A DNA stretch of 64,000 bases from Microbacterium indicum DSM 19969 (GTDB lineage: Bacteria; Actinomycetota; Actinomycetes; Actinomycetales; Microbacteriaceae): contig NZ_AULR01000015.1 in assembly GCF_000422385.1 (NCBI RefSeq), forward strand, positions 1-64,000, in the 5' to 3' direction. This document shows, one piece after another, positions 25,917 to 34,357 of this stretch. Under the pieces are notes generated by a model, which was given only the letters and a program-made list of their open reading frames with translations, searched no databases and was not told the DNA's origin. Each line of letters opens with the position of its first letter. The first letter of the stretch is position 1. Made by a program: the position numbers and the translations under genes.

Positions 25917-26788
25917 TTGAGGCCCGTCGCCGAGATGCCTTGGATGAAGTACCGCTGCAGCAGGAGGAACAGGACGAGGACGGGGAGCATGATCACGAGA
26001 GCGCCGGCGAGCATGAGTCCGTAGTCGAGCACGTTGGCGGCGACCTTGCTCGTGGCCGCCAGGCCGACGGGCAAGGTGTATGTGTCGTTCGACTGCGCCA
26101 CGATGAGCGGCCAGATGAAGTTGTTCCACGAGTTGAGGAACGACATGATCGTCACCGTCGCCACGGCCGGGCCGGCGAGCGGGAGGAACACCTGGGCGAA
26201 GATCCGGATCTCGCTCGCGCCGTCGATCCGCGCGGCCTCGATCAGCTCGTGCGGCACCGACATCGCGTACTGGCGCATGATGAAGATCGAGATGGGCAGC
26301 GCCAGATACGGCAGCGCGATGCCCGCGAGGGTGTCGACGAGGCCGAGGTTGGCCGTGATCACGAACTGCGGCACGAAGACTGCCGTGAACGGGACCATGA
26401 GCGACGCCATCACAGCGGCGAAGGCGATCCGCTTGCCGCGGAACTCGAACATCGTCAGCGCGTACCCCGCGGCCGTCGCCGCGACGATGTTGCCGACGAC
26501 GACGATGAGGGCGACGACGACGCTGTTGACGAGGTACGCGCCGAAGTGCTCGCCCGAGAACAGGCGCACGAAGTTGTCGAACGTGACGTCGGACGGGATC
26601 CATGCACCCGGGTTCTGGCGGATCTCGGTCGTGCTGCGGAGCGACCCGCTGACGACCCACCAGAACGGCAGGAGCGTGAGGATCGCGCCGACCACGAGAG
26701 CGACGTAGAGCAGCCCGGTGAGTGCGCGCCGGCGCGGGGTCCGCCTCGCGGGGGCGGCGACGGGGGCGAACGAGGTGACGGCGGTCAT
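25913..26788 (-). CDS. Carbohydrate ABC transporter permease (MalG-like)
   Basis: This 291-aa permease has six predicted helices, the EAA loop HELIEAARIDGASEIRIFAQVFLP and the family ending QRYFIQGISATGLK. The ATG overlaps the stop of the upstream permease (ATGA) and its stop overlaps the ROK start. It forms the channel with the 26785-27735 product. No ATPase is encoded in this operon. Confidence 0.88.
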   Translation of the reverse strand: MTAVTSFAPVAAPARRTPRRRALTGLLYVALVVGAILTLLPFWWVVSGSLRSTTEIRQNPGAWIPSDVTFDNFVRLFSGEHFGAYLVNSVVVALIVVVGNIVAATAAGYALTMFEFRGKRIAFAAVMASLMVPFTAVFVPQFVITANLGLVDTLAGIALPYLALPISIFIMRQYAMSVPHELIEAARIDGASEIRIFAQVFLPLAGPAVATVTIMSFLNSWNNFIWPLIVAQSNDTYTLPVGLAATSKVAANVLDYGLMLAGALVIMLPVLVLFLLLQRYFIQGISATGLK

Positions 26789-27735
26789 GCGCGGGGCCTC
26801 AGCATCCGGAACTGCAGTGCGCTGACGCACACGACGAGGGCGAGGGTGACGAACGACGCGGCGGACGAGAGACCGAATTCGCCGAAGCCGAACTGCGTGT
26901 AGGTGTACATCGCGACCGACTCCGTGGTGCCGAGCGGCCCGCCGTTGGTCAGCAGGTACGGCTCGTCGAACACCTGCAGGAAGAAGGTCGTCAGCAGCAC
27001 CGAGACCAGGAGGATCGTCGGGAGGAGGAGCGGCAGCGTCACATGCCAGAGCCGGCGCCACCAGCCCGCGCCGTCGAGTGCCGCCGCTTCGTAGACGTCC
27101 TCGGGCACGGCCTGCAGGCCCGCGAGGAAGAGGATCATCGCGGTGCCGAAGTTGCGCCAGATCCCCAGGAGGATGACGATCGGCATCGCCAGATCGGGGT
27201 CGGTGAGCCAGCCGGGCCCGGCGAAGCCGAACCATCCGAGGGCGTCGTTGACCGTCCCGTCGCTCCCGAACGCGTACTTCCAGATCAGCGCCACCGCCAC
27301 GATGTTCGTGACGACGGGCGCGTAGAACACCGTGCGGAAGACTCCGCGCATCCGCCGGATCCCCGTGTTGAGCGCGAGGGCGAGGACGAAGCCGACCGCC
27401 ATCGTGAGGGGGACGCCGATGACGACGAACAGCGCCGTGTTGCCGAGGTCGCGGAGGAACCGAGCGTCGGTGAACAGTCGGATGTAGTTGTCGATGCCGA
27501 CGAGGTTCACCTGGAACGGGTTGCGGAGATCCGCGCCGCGCAGATCCGAGAGGCTGATCGCCAGGGCCGCGACGGCCGGGATCGCCGTGTAGACGAGGAA
27601 GACGAGAGCGAACGGCGCGAGGAACATCCAGGCGACGGCGCCCGTACGACGGCGGGCTGAGGAGCGAGGGCGTGCTGACGACGACGCCCCCGCGCGGAGC
27701 GACGGACGGGCCGCCCCGCGCGAGATGGTGGTCAT
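26785..27735 (-). CDS. Carbohydrate ABC transporter permease (MalF-like)
   Basis: This 316-aa membrane subunit has an Arg/Ser-rich cytoplasmic leader of about 33 residues followed by six helices. The EAA motif is VYEAAALDGAGWWRRLWHVTLP. It begins 10 bp after the binding-protein stop. With its partner it belongs to the CUT1 sugar importer group. Confidence 0.88.
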   Translation of the reverse strand: MTTISRGAARPSLRAGASSSARPRSSARRRTGAVAWMFLAPFALVFLVYTAIPAVAALAISLSDLRGADLRNPFQVNLVGIDNYIRLFTDARFLRDLGNTALFVVIGVPLTMAVGFVLALALNTGIRRMRGVFRTVFYAPVVTNIVAVALIWKYAFGSDGTVNDALGWFGFAGPGWLTDPDLAMPIVILLGIWRNFGTAMILFLAGLQAVPEDVYEAAALDGAGWWRRLWHVTLPLLLPTILLVSVLLTTFFLQVFDEPYLLTNGGPLGTTESVAMYTYTQFGFGEFGLSSAASFVTLALVVCVSALQFRMLRPRA

Positions 27736-27745
27736 GGTGTGCGGA

Positions 27746-29059
27746 TCACTCCGTGCCGGTGCCGAGCGAGTCGGCGAAGGACTGGATGTCGGACGCCGCC
27801 TGCTCCGCGGTCTTGGTGCCGCGCGCGACGGCCTCCATCTCCGCCCCGAGCTGCGTCGCGATCTGCGGCCACGTCGTGGACTGGGGATAGGTGCGCGCCG
27901 TCTTCATCTGCTCGAAGTACGCGTCGAGGAGCGACTGATCGGCGATCGTGGGGTCCGACCACGCCGACTCGACGGCCGGGAGCGACCCGTAGTCGGCGTA
28001 CTGGGTGAGCTGCGTGTCCTCGTCCGAGAGGTACTGGATCAGCTTCCAGCTCGCGTCGGAGTTGTCGCTGTCGGCGAGGACGCCCCAGCTTCCGCCGCCG
28101 AGCGAGCTGATCGAGCCGCCGTCGCCCGCCGGGACGGGAGCCGTCGCGACGTTCTCGGCGGTCCATCCGTCCTGGCCGGCGACGTCGTCGTACTGCCCGA
28201 TCACCCACGGGCCGGTCACGATCGACGCGGTCTTGCCCTCGACGAAGTAGGGCTGCGAGTCGAGGAACGACGGGCCGTCGGTCGACGTGTACCCGCCCGT
28301 GAAGTAGGAGGCGTAGTGCGAGAGGGCGCTGACCATCTCGTCGGTGTCGAGCGTCCAAGCGCTGCCGTCGTCGGAGATCAGGTCTCCTCCGGCCTGCCAG
28401 TCGAGCTGCGCGACGAACTGGCCCGTGTAGCTGTCCCACCCGACGTCGGCCGAGAAGCCGTGGTCTGCTCCGGCGTCCTGCAGGGCCTGGAGGAAAGCGG
28501 GGAACTCGTCCCAGGTCGTCGGCGCCTCGACGCCGGCCTCAGCCGCGAGATCGGCGCGGTACACGAGGGCGTACGTGTAGGCGTACCACGGCACCGAATA
28601 GGTCGTCCCGTCGACGGTTCCCGCGTCCCAGGCTCCCGAGAAGAACGAGTCCTCGTCGACGAGGCCGTCGGGGACCGCCGCGAAGCTCCCGCCCTTGATG
28701 AACTGCGCCTGGCTCTCCGTGTACAGCTGCGCGACGTCGGGGGCCGTGCCCGCGGCGATCGCCGAGCTGAGCTTGGTGTTGTACTCGTCCTCGGGGATCA
28801 CGGTGAGCTCGACATCGACGTCGGGGTTCTCCTCGAGGAACGGCTCGATCACCGTCTCGAGCCCCGTCCCGTCGCCGTCGGGGACCCAGACCTCGACGGT
28901 CCCCGTCGCGGGCGAGTCATCGACCGTCGTCGTTGCGCTGTCGGCCGCCGCGTCCGTGCGGCCGCAGCCGGCGAGGGCGAGGACGCCGACGAGCCCGATG
29001 CCGGCGCTGGTTCGGATGAGGCGGCGGCGGGCGGCGGCGGAGAGGTGAGGCGCGGTCAT
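27746..29059 (-). CDS. Sugar ABC transporter substrate-binding lipoprotein
   Basis: This 437-aa lipoprotein has an Arg-rich N-terminus, a hydrophobic stretch and the lipobox LAGC. A Thr/Ser/Ala linker leads to the binding fold, seen in GTVEVWVPDGDG, GTAPDVAQLYTE and VPWYAYTYALVYR. It is the first gene of the operon with two permeases, ROK regulator, GMC oxidase and isomerase. The ligand is presumably the sugar or glycoside oxidised by the GMC enzyme. The start was chosen at the ATG directly before the signal peptide; an open extension of 41 codons upstream lacks features. Confidence 0.87.
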   Translation of the reverse strand: MTAPHLSAAARRRLIRTSAGIGLVGVLALAGCGRTDAAADSATTTVDDSPATGTVEVWVPDGDGTGLETVIEPFLEENPDVDVELTVIPEDEYNTKLSSAIAAGTAPDVAQLYTESQAQFIKGGSFAAVPDGLVDEDSFFSGAWDAGTVDGTTYSVPWYAYTYALVYRADLAAEAGVEAPTTWDEFPAFLQALQDAGADHGFSADVGWDSYTGQFVAQLDWQAGGDLISDDGSAWTLDTDEMVSALSHYASYFTGGYTSTDGPSFLDSQPYFVEGKTASIVTGPWVIGQYDDVAGQDGWTAENVATAPVPAGDGGSISSLGGGSWGVLADSDNSDASWKLIQYLSDEDTQLTQYADYGSLPAVESAWSDPTIADQSLLDAYFEQMKTARTYPQSTTWPQIATQLGAEMEAVARGTKTAEQAASDIQSFADSLGTGTE

Positions 29060-29166
29060 GGTGTGCTCGTTTCTCGGATCACGGGGGAGGTGGAGCATTG
29101 TGCGTTGGCGTAGCGAATCTCGGGTCATCGCTGTCGACGAAGCTAAGGAGCGCGCGTTGCTCCGCA

Positions 29167-29182
29167 GTGACGGCGTCGTCAC
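29167..29182. promoter_or_regulatory. Candidate operator before the glycoside ABC operon
   Basis: GTGACG-GCGT-CGTCAC is a perfect 6-bp-arm inverted repeat 107 bp upstream of the binding-protein gene, next to an AT-rich ATAATTT stretch. The ROK regulator of the operon is the obvious candidate ligand. The rest of the 272-bp gap (29060-29331) shows nothing else. Confidence 0.4.
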
Positions 29183-29331
29183 GAATAATTTCGGCGGTTA
29201 TCGCAAAATTGGGCGGCCTACGCCGGACCGCACCATCGCGGACCCGGCCCGACCGCAGGCCGCCGCTTCCCGCCCCCCGACGTCGTCGGGAGGCGAGAGC
29301 GGTTCGAGATCGGCGCCCCCTGGCGCCTCCG

Positions 29332-30507
29332 CTACGCGCTGCGGACGGCGCCCGTCGGCTCCGCGTCCCCCACCGCGGCCTCGACCTTCGCCGCGAGCTC
29401 CGCCTTGTCCTCGGCCGGAAGCCACGCCGCGTCGACCGCGCGGCGCGCCATCCCGACGATCTCGTCGCGAGTCGCGCCGTTGAGGTCGCGCATGATCTCG
29501 TACTCGTTCTGCAGCGTCGTCGGGAACATGCCCGGGTCATCGGAGCACGGCGTGACCGCGAGCCCCGCCTCGAGCATCGCCCGGATCGACGCGCGGCGCC
29601 ACGGCCGCCACGAACGACGCGACGTCGTGGATCCGACCGTGAAGACGGTGCCGCGCTCGCGTACGTCGTCGAGCACTCGCTGATCCTCGAGCACGTAGTA
29701 GCCGTGGTCGATGCGGTCGCAGCCGAGCAGATCCAGGCAGGTGATGGTGTTCTGCGCGCTCGGCACGTGTTCGGACGAGTGCGCCGTACGACCGAGACCC
29801 GCCTCGCCGGCGAGCCGGTACGCGTCGGCGAATCGCTCGGGTGGGCCGGCGGTCTCGAGGTTGTCGAGGCCGATGCCCGCGAGGTACTCGTGAGGGTTGT
29901 CGACGACCTGGCGCACCTGTTCGAGCGCATGCTCGCCCGACAGCGATCGATCGATTCCCTTGATCATCCGGCCTGTCATGCCGAAGTCGCGCTCCGCCTG
30001 GCGGATTCCTTCGGCGTACGCCTCCATGCTGCCCGCGAACCCGAGGCGCGCGAGGTGATCGGGAACGTCGTCGAAGAACAGCTCGAGGTGTGACGTTCCG
30101 CTCATCTCATGCGCGTCCTCGAAGGCCTCGTAGACGATGCGCGACAGGTCATCGGGGGTGCGCAGCACGTCGCGCACCCACATCGACGTCTGGAACAGAG
30201 AGTACGACCGCTCGGGCTCGCCGGGGGCCCGGCCCTGCGGCACGGGGATCGCCGTGTGCTCGTAGAGCTTCGGGTCCGGCGGAAGCGAGTTGATGTCGCT
30301 CCAGATCCGCTCGGGATCGTCGGGCAGCTCGAGCCCCTCACGGCGCGCGAGCTCTGCGAACGTCGAGCCCCGCACGGTGCCGATGAGGTGGCAGTGCAGG
30401 TCGACCTTGGGGATCGCCCGCAGCCACTCGTCGGTGACGGGAGCCGCGGCGGGCCCCTCGGGGCGCGAGGGCGGCGCGGCGATGGTGGCCTCCGCTCCCG
30501 CGGTCAC
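29332..30507 (-). CDS. Adenosine deaminase family protein
   Basis: This 391-aa metal-dependent amidohydrolase resembles adenosine/adenine deaminases. The first metal motif HxH is in VDLHCHLIG, and C-terminal motifs IDHGYYVLED and PCSDDPGMF are present. The usual HAGE tetrad is changed to HSSE (RTAHSSEHV), keeping the catalytic His and Glu. The segment between residues 285 and 310 is rich in Arg/Trp and diverges from the family, yet the frame resumes normally. It starts at a GTG overlapping the upstream lipoprotein stop (GTGA). Being last in a Pot-type ABC operon, it may act on an imported purine nucleoside or related base. Confidence 0.8.
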   Translation of the reverse strand: MTAGAEATIAAPPSRPEGPAAAPVTDEWLRAIPKVDLHCHLIGTVRGSTFAELARREGLELPDDPERIWSDINSLPPDPKLYEHTAIPVPQGRAPGEPERSYSLFQTSMWVRDVLRTPDDLSRIVYEAFEDAHEMSGTSHLELFFDDVPDHLARLGFAGSMEAYAEGIRQAERDFGMTGRMIKGIDRSLSGEHALEQVRQVVDNPHEYLAGIGLDNLETAGPPERFADAYRLAGEAGLGRTAHSSEHVPSAQNTITCLDLLGCDRIDHGYYVLEDQRVLDDVRERGTVFTVGSTTSRRSWRPWRRASIRAMLEAGLAVTPCSDDPGMFPTTLQNEYEIMRDLNGATRDEIVGMARRAVDAAWLPAEDKAELAAKVEAAVGDAEPTGAVRSA

Positions 30508-31568
30508 TTGGACGTGACCTCGCGAGCGAAGCGGTCGACCCACTCATTACGGGTCGGCGTCAGCTCGGCGGGGTCGAGGGTCTCATAGCCGGCTGCGATC
30601 GGGTCGGCCGCGATGTCGCCGACCACGGCGTCGATCTCGTCGGGGATCGTCGCATCCGGGTTGACGGGGAGGTCGCCGACGAGCTCAGCCGACTTCGACT
30701 GGGTCTCGGCGGAGAGGACGAAGTCGATGAACTGGTGCGCCGCATCGACGTTCGCGGCGCCCTCGGGGATCATGAGGCGATTGGTCGCCATGTACGCGCC
30801 GCCGTCGGGGGCCGTCCAGGCGACGGGCTCGCCCTGCGCCATGAGGTCGGTTGCGAAGCCGCTGATCGTGTTCGCCGCGACGATCTCGTTCTGCACGATG
30901 AGGTTCGTCACCTCGGTCGTCGAGCTGTAGAACTGCAGCATGTTCGGCGCCCAGTCGCCCATCACGTCGAACGCGGTGTCGACGTCGTAGGGTCCGGATC
31001 CCCGGGTCGCTCCGACACCCGAGACGGCGAGCTGGCCCGCCGTGACGGAGATGTCGGGCAGCGCGAGCTTGCCCGCGTACGAGTCGTCGCCCCACAGATC
31101 CCAGCTGGCCGCATCCTCGGCGGAGAGCTCGTCTGTGCGGTAGAGGGTTCCGTCGAGCTGATAGCTGTAGGCGGGGCCCATATAGGCGTCGTCGATCGCG
31201 AAGTCGGCGATGTCCCCGAGAGCGGGAACCTTCGACTCGTCGACCTGCTGGAACAGGCCCTTGTCCTGGCCGAGCGCGGCGTAGTAGTCGCTGATCATCA
31301 TCACGTCGATACCCGGGTCCTCCCCTCCCATGAGCTCGAGCTGCGAGATGCGGTCGGCGTTGGATCCCGTCTCGACCTCGACCTCGATGCCCGTCGCCTC
31401 GGTGAAGGGGTCGAAGATCGCCTCCTGCATCTGCTCGACACCGAAGGGGAAGGTGCTGACGACGAGGGTGTCGGCGTCCGGTTCGCCGGTCGCCGCGGAG
31501 CAGCCGGCGAGGGCGAAGCCGCCCACCGCGAGAACGGCGGGGATCGTGAGGAGTCGGGTGCGCTTCAT
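30504..31568 (-). CDS. PotD-like ABC substrate-binding lipoprotein
   Basis: This 354-aa lipoprotein has the signal MKRTRLLTIPAVLAVGG and lipobox LAGC. The body resembles polyamine/iron-type (PotD/PotF) binding proteins, for example DVMMISDYYAALGQDKG and ANTISGFATDLMAQGEPVAW. The ATG at 31568 was preferred over an in-frame start eight codons upstream because it begins the signal peptide. It lies 20 bp after the ATPase gene and overlaps the adenosine-deaminase-like gene. The ligand cannot be told from sequence. Confidence 0.85.
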   Translation of the reverse strand: MKRTRLLTIPAVLAVGGFALAGCSAATGEPDADTLVVSTFPFGVEQMQEAIFDPFTEATGIEVEVETGSNADRISQLELMGGEDPGIDVMMISDYYAALGQDKGLFQQVDESKVPALGDIADFAIDDAYMGPAYSYQLDGTLYRTDELSAEDAASWDLWGDDSYAGKLALPDISVTAGQLAVSGVGATRGSGPYDVDTAFDVMGDWAPNMLQFYSSTTEVTNLIVQNEIVAANTISGFATDLMAQGEPVAWTAPDGGAYMATNRLMIPEGAANVDAAHQFIDFVLSAETQSKSAELVGDLPVNPDATIPDEIDAVVGDIAADPIAAGYETLDPAELTPTRNEWVDRFAREVTSK

Positions 31569-31588
31569 GATGACGGGCCTTTCGGGGG

Positions 31589-32581
31589 TCACGCGGTGAG
31601 GTGGACGATGCGGGCGGCGGGCGCCGAGACGGTCACGGCGTCGCCGACTGCGACGGGCGCGGCGTCGGCGGAGCGGGTGTTGGAGAGGAGGACCTGCTCG
31701 CCCTCGTCGTCATGGACGACGGCCGAGATGAGCAGGTCGACGCCGCGGTATGCGACGTCGGCGACGACACCGGGGAGGGACAGGCCGCCGGCGTCGATGG
31801 ATCCGGCGGAGATCGTCACGTGCTCCGGGCGGACCGAGATCAGGCCGTCGGAAAGCTGCAGGAAGTTCTCGTAGCCGAGGAAGTCGGCGACGAACCGGTT
31901 CGCGGGGGACCCGAAGACCTCGGCGGGCGCGCCCTGCTGCATGATCTTCCCGGCGCGCATGAGCACCATCTCGTCGCTCATCTCGAGCGCCTCGTCCTGG
32001 TCGTGCGTGACGAGGACGACGGTGAGGCCGGTCTCGGACTGGATCCGGCGGATCTCGGATCGCATCTGCACGCGAAGGCGGGCGTCGAGGTTCGACAGCG
32101 GCTCGTCGAGCAGCAGGAGCTTGGGGCGGATCGCGATCGCCCGAGCGAGGGCCACCCGCTGCTGCTGACCGCCGGAGAGCGCCTTCGGCTTGCGCTTCGC
32201 GAGGTGCCCGAGGCCGACGAGCTCGAGCGACTCGGCGACGCGCGCGGCTCGATCCGCCCCCTTCAACCCGCGGAGCTTCAAGCCGTACCCGACGTTGTCG
32301 GCGACGGTCATGTGCGGGAAGAGCGCGTACGACTGGAACACCATGCCGAGGTCGCGTTTCTCGGGGGGAAGCCGCGTCGCGTCGACCCCGTCGATGAGCA
32401 CGCTGCCCGACGTGGGGCGCGTGTACCCGGCGAGCATGCGCAGCGACGTCGTCTTGCCGCAGCCGGACGGGCCGAGGAGGGTCGTGAGCCTGCCGCGCGG
32501 GATCGCGAGGTCGACGCCGTCGACGGCCGTGAAGTCGCCGAACACCTGGGTGACCTGGCGGAACTCTGCTGCTGCGTTCAT
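31589..32581 (-). CDS. PotA-like ABC transporter ATP-binding protein
   Basis: This 330-aa ATPase has Walker A GPSGCGKTT, the signature LSGGQQQRVALARA, Walker B LLLLDEPLSNLD and a switch histidine in LVTHDQDEA. A C-terminal TOBE-like regulatory domain occupies about residues 235-330. It energises the two permeases encoded upstream, overlapping the second by ATGA. Overall it matches PotA/FbpC-type import ATPases. Confidence 0.9.
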   Translation of the reverse strand: MNAAAEFRQVTQVFGDFTAVDGVDLAIPRGRLTTLLGPSGCGKTTSLRMLAGYTRPTSGSVLIDGVDATRLPPEKRDLGMVFQSYALFPHMTVADNVGYGLKLRGLKGADRAARVAESLELVGLGHLAKRKPKALSGGQQQRVALARAIAIRPKLLLLDEPLSNLDARLRVQMRSEIRRIQSETGLTVVLVTHDQDEALEMSDEMVLMRAGKIMQQGAPAEVFGSPANRFVADFLGYENFLQLSDGLISVRPEHVTISAGSIDAGGLSLPGVVADVAYRGVDLLISAVVHDDEGEQVLLSNTRSADAAPVAVGDAVTVSAPAARIVHLTA

Positions 32582-33375
32582 CGGCTGATGCCTCCGAAGA
32601 TCTTGGCGAACCCGACGGTGCGCTCGGCGATGATGGCGATCACGACCGTGACGGCGAGGATGAGCGTCGACGTGGCCGCGACCATCGGGTCGTAGCTCTG
32701 CTGCACGTAGTCGAGCATCGTGATCGGAAGGGTCTGGGTGTCGCGGCTCTGCAGCAGCAGAGACAGCGGCACGTTGTTGAACGAGGTGATGAAGCTCAGC
32801 AGCGCAGCGGAGAAGATGCCGGGGCGCAGCACGGGCACGGTGATGGTCCAGAACGTGCGCATCGGGCTCGCGCCGAGGCCGCGCGCGGCTTCCTCGAGTG
32901 ACGGATCCGCGCCCGCCAGCGCGGCGCCCGTGACGCGCACGGCATAGGGCAGCAGGAGCGCCGTGTGGCCGATCAGCATGACGAGCCAGTTGTCGACGCG
33001 CATGATCACGATGAGCTGCTGGAACAGCGCGAGGCCGACGACGAGCTCGGGGACGATGAGCGGCGAGAGGAAGAGCGACTCGACGATGCCCTTTCCGGGG
33101 ATCCGTCCGCGGTGGATCGCGAGGGTCACGGGCACGCCGACGGCGAGGGCGATGAGCGTCGCGAGGGCCGCGATCTCGGCGCTCGTCGCGAGAGAGCTCA
33201 TGAACGGCGCGTAGCCGAGCGCGGCGTCGAACCAGCGCAGGGAGAAGCCCTCGGGCGGGAACTTCAGCGAGTTCCCCGCGGTGAACGCCGTCGCGACGAC
33301 GAAGAGGATCGGCACGATCATGACGATGTATCCGGCCACGGCGAGGACCCCGGCGACGGGGTGGCGGTTCGACAT
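32578..33375 (-). CDS. PotC-like ABC transporter permease
   Basis: This 265-aa permease has six helices and the EAA loop SLEEAARGLGASPMRTFWTITVP. Its start shares one base with the PotB-like stop (TGATG), and its stop overlaps the ATPase start. It is the second channel subunit of the Pot-type importer. Confidence 0.88.
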   Translation of the reverse strand: MSNRHPVAGVLAVAGYIVMIVPILFVVATAFTAGNSLKFPPEGFSLRWFDAALGYAPFMSSLATSAEIAALATLIALAVGVPVTLAIHRGRIPGKGIVESLFLSPLIVPELVVGLALFQQLIVIMRVDNWLVMLIGHTALLLPYAVRVTGAALAGADPSLEEAARGLGASPMRTFWTITVPVLRPGIFSAALLSFITSFNNVPLSLLLQSRDTQTLPITMLDYVQQSYDPMVAATSTLILAVTVVIAIIAERTVGFAKIFGGISR

Positions 33376-34199
33376 CAGCTGGTCGCCCCCTTTCTGCCGA
33401 CGAGCGACGAGATGCCCGAGACGAGGAAGACGAGCACCGTCATGATGAGCGCGGTCGCGCTGGCGCTGGGCCAGTCGAGCGTCGCGGTCGAATACGAGTA
33501 GAGCTGCGTCGCGAGCAGGCGGTTACCCGATCCGCCGAGCAGGTAGGGCGTCGTGTAGGCCGTGATCGCTCCCGCGAAGACGAGGGTCGCGGCGACGACG
33601 ACCCCCGGAAGCGAGAGAGGGAAGACGACGTCCCAGAAGGTGCGGGTGCGGCTCGCGCCGAGGCCGCGCGCGGCGTCGTCGAGCCCCGGATCCACCTGCG
33701 ACACCGCCGAATAGCAGGTGACGATCGCGAGCGGCAGGAAGAGCTGCGTCATGCCGAGCACGATCGCGAGAGGCGTGTAGAGGAGCTGCGGCGCCTCGTC
33801 GACGATGCCGAGGCCGACGAGCAGCTGCCCGAGCGCGCCGTTGGATCCGAGGACCACGAGCCAGCCGAACGTGCGCACCACGTTGCTGAGGAGAAGGGGG
33901 AAGATCGCGAGCGCGAGCAGGATCCCCGACCATCGCGACGGCGTGCGGGCGAGCATGTAGGCGATCGGGAAGCCGAGTCCGACCGAGATCGCCGTGACGA
34001 CGAGGCCGTAGACGAGCGTGCGGCCGATGATCGCGAGGTCGTACGGGTCCGTGACCATCTGCCCGAGACGCACGAAGATGTCGGCCGTGTCGGTGCCGGG
34101 CGGGGCGAAGAGCATCGCGAGCGACGGCACGAGGAAGCCGATCAGCAGGAATGCGAGGCCCGGCAGCAGCAGGAGCACGGGGGTGAAGCGTGACCGCAC
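33375..34199 (-). CDS. PotB-like ABC transporter permease
   Basis: This 274-aa permease starts with a hydrophobic helix (RFTPVLLLLPGLAFLLIGF) and carries the EAA loop GLDDAARGLGASRTRTFWDVVFP. It is the first gene of the five-gene operon (two permeases, ATPase, binding protein, deaminase). The divergent LacI regulator starts 158 bp away, with two operator-like palindromes between them. Confidence 0.88.
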   Translation of the reverse strand: MRSRFTPVLLLLPGLAFLLIGFLVPSLAMLFAPPGTDTADIFVRLGQMVTDPYDLAIIGRTLVYGLVVTAISVGLGFPIAYMLARTPSRWSGILLALAIFPLLLSNVVRTFGWLVVLGSNGALGQLLVGLGIVDEAPQLLYTPLAIVLGMTQLFLPLAIVTCYSAVSQVDPGLDDAARGLGASRTRTFWDVVFPLSLPGVVVAATLVFAGAITAYTTPYLLGGSGNRLLATQLYSYSTATLDWPSASATALIMTVLVFLVSGISSLVGRKGATS

Positions 34200-34227
34200 G
34201 CGAGGACCTCCAGGACGATGACTCGGA

Positions 34228-34320
34228 TGTAACCGGTTGCATTCACGCTAGAGGATTGGCCGATCCAACGCATAATCGAGGGTGTAAACCCTGTGTTACG
34301 AAGAGATGCAAACGGTTTCA
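34228..34320. promoter_or_regulatory. Two LacI-type operators in a divergent promoter
   Basis: TGTAACCGGTTGCA (34228-34241) and TGCAAACGGTTTCA (34307-34320) are both near-palindromes with the central CG typical of LacI-family sites. They flank the region between the PotB-like and lacI-type starts, 79 bp apart, so looping or dual repression is possible. Confidence 0.65.
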
Positions 34321-34357
34321 GAGTCGGGCTAGGCTTGGTGCGGATCAAGGAGAAGGA

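Noticed and set aside
24706-26660. Longer upstream start for the ROK gene
   Set aside because: The extension runs out of frame through the permease gene; the GTG at 25916 with GTGA overlap fits the operon.
29600-29660. Frameshift in the adenosine-deaminase-like gene
   Set aside because: The Arg/Trp-rich stretch diverges from the family but the frame before and after is continuous and the downstream SDDP motif is intact.
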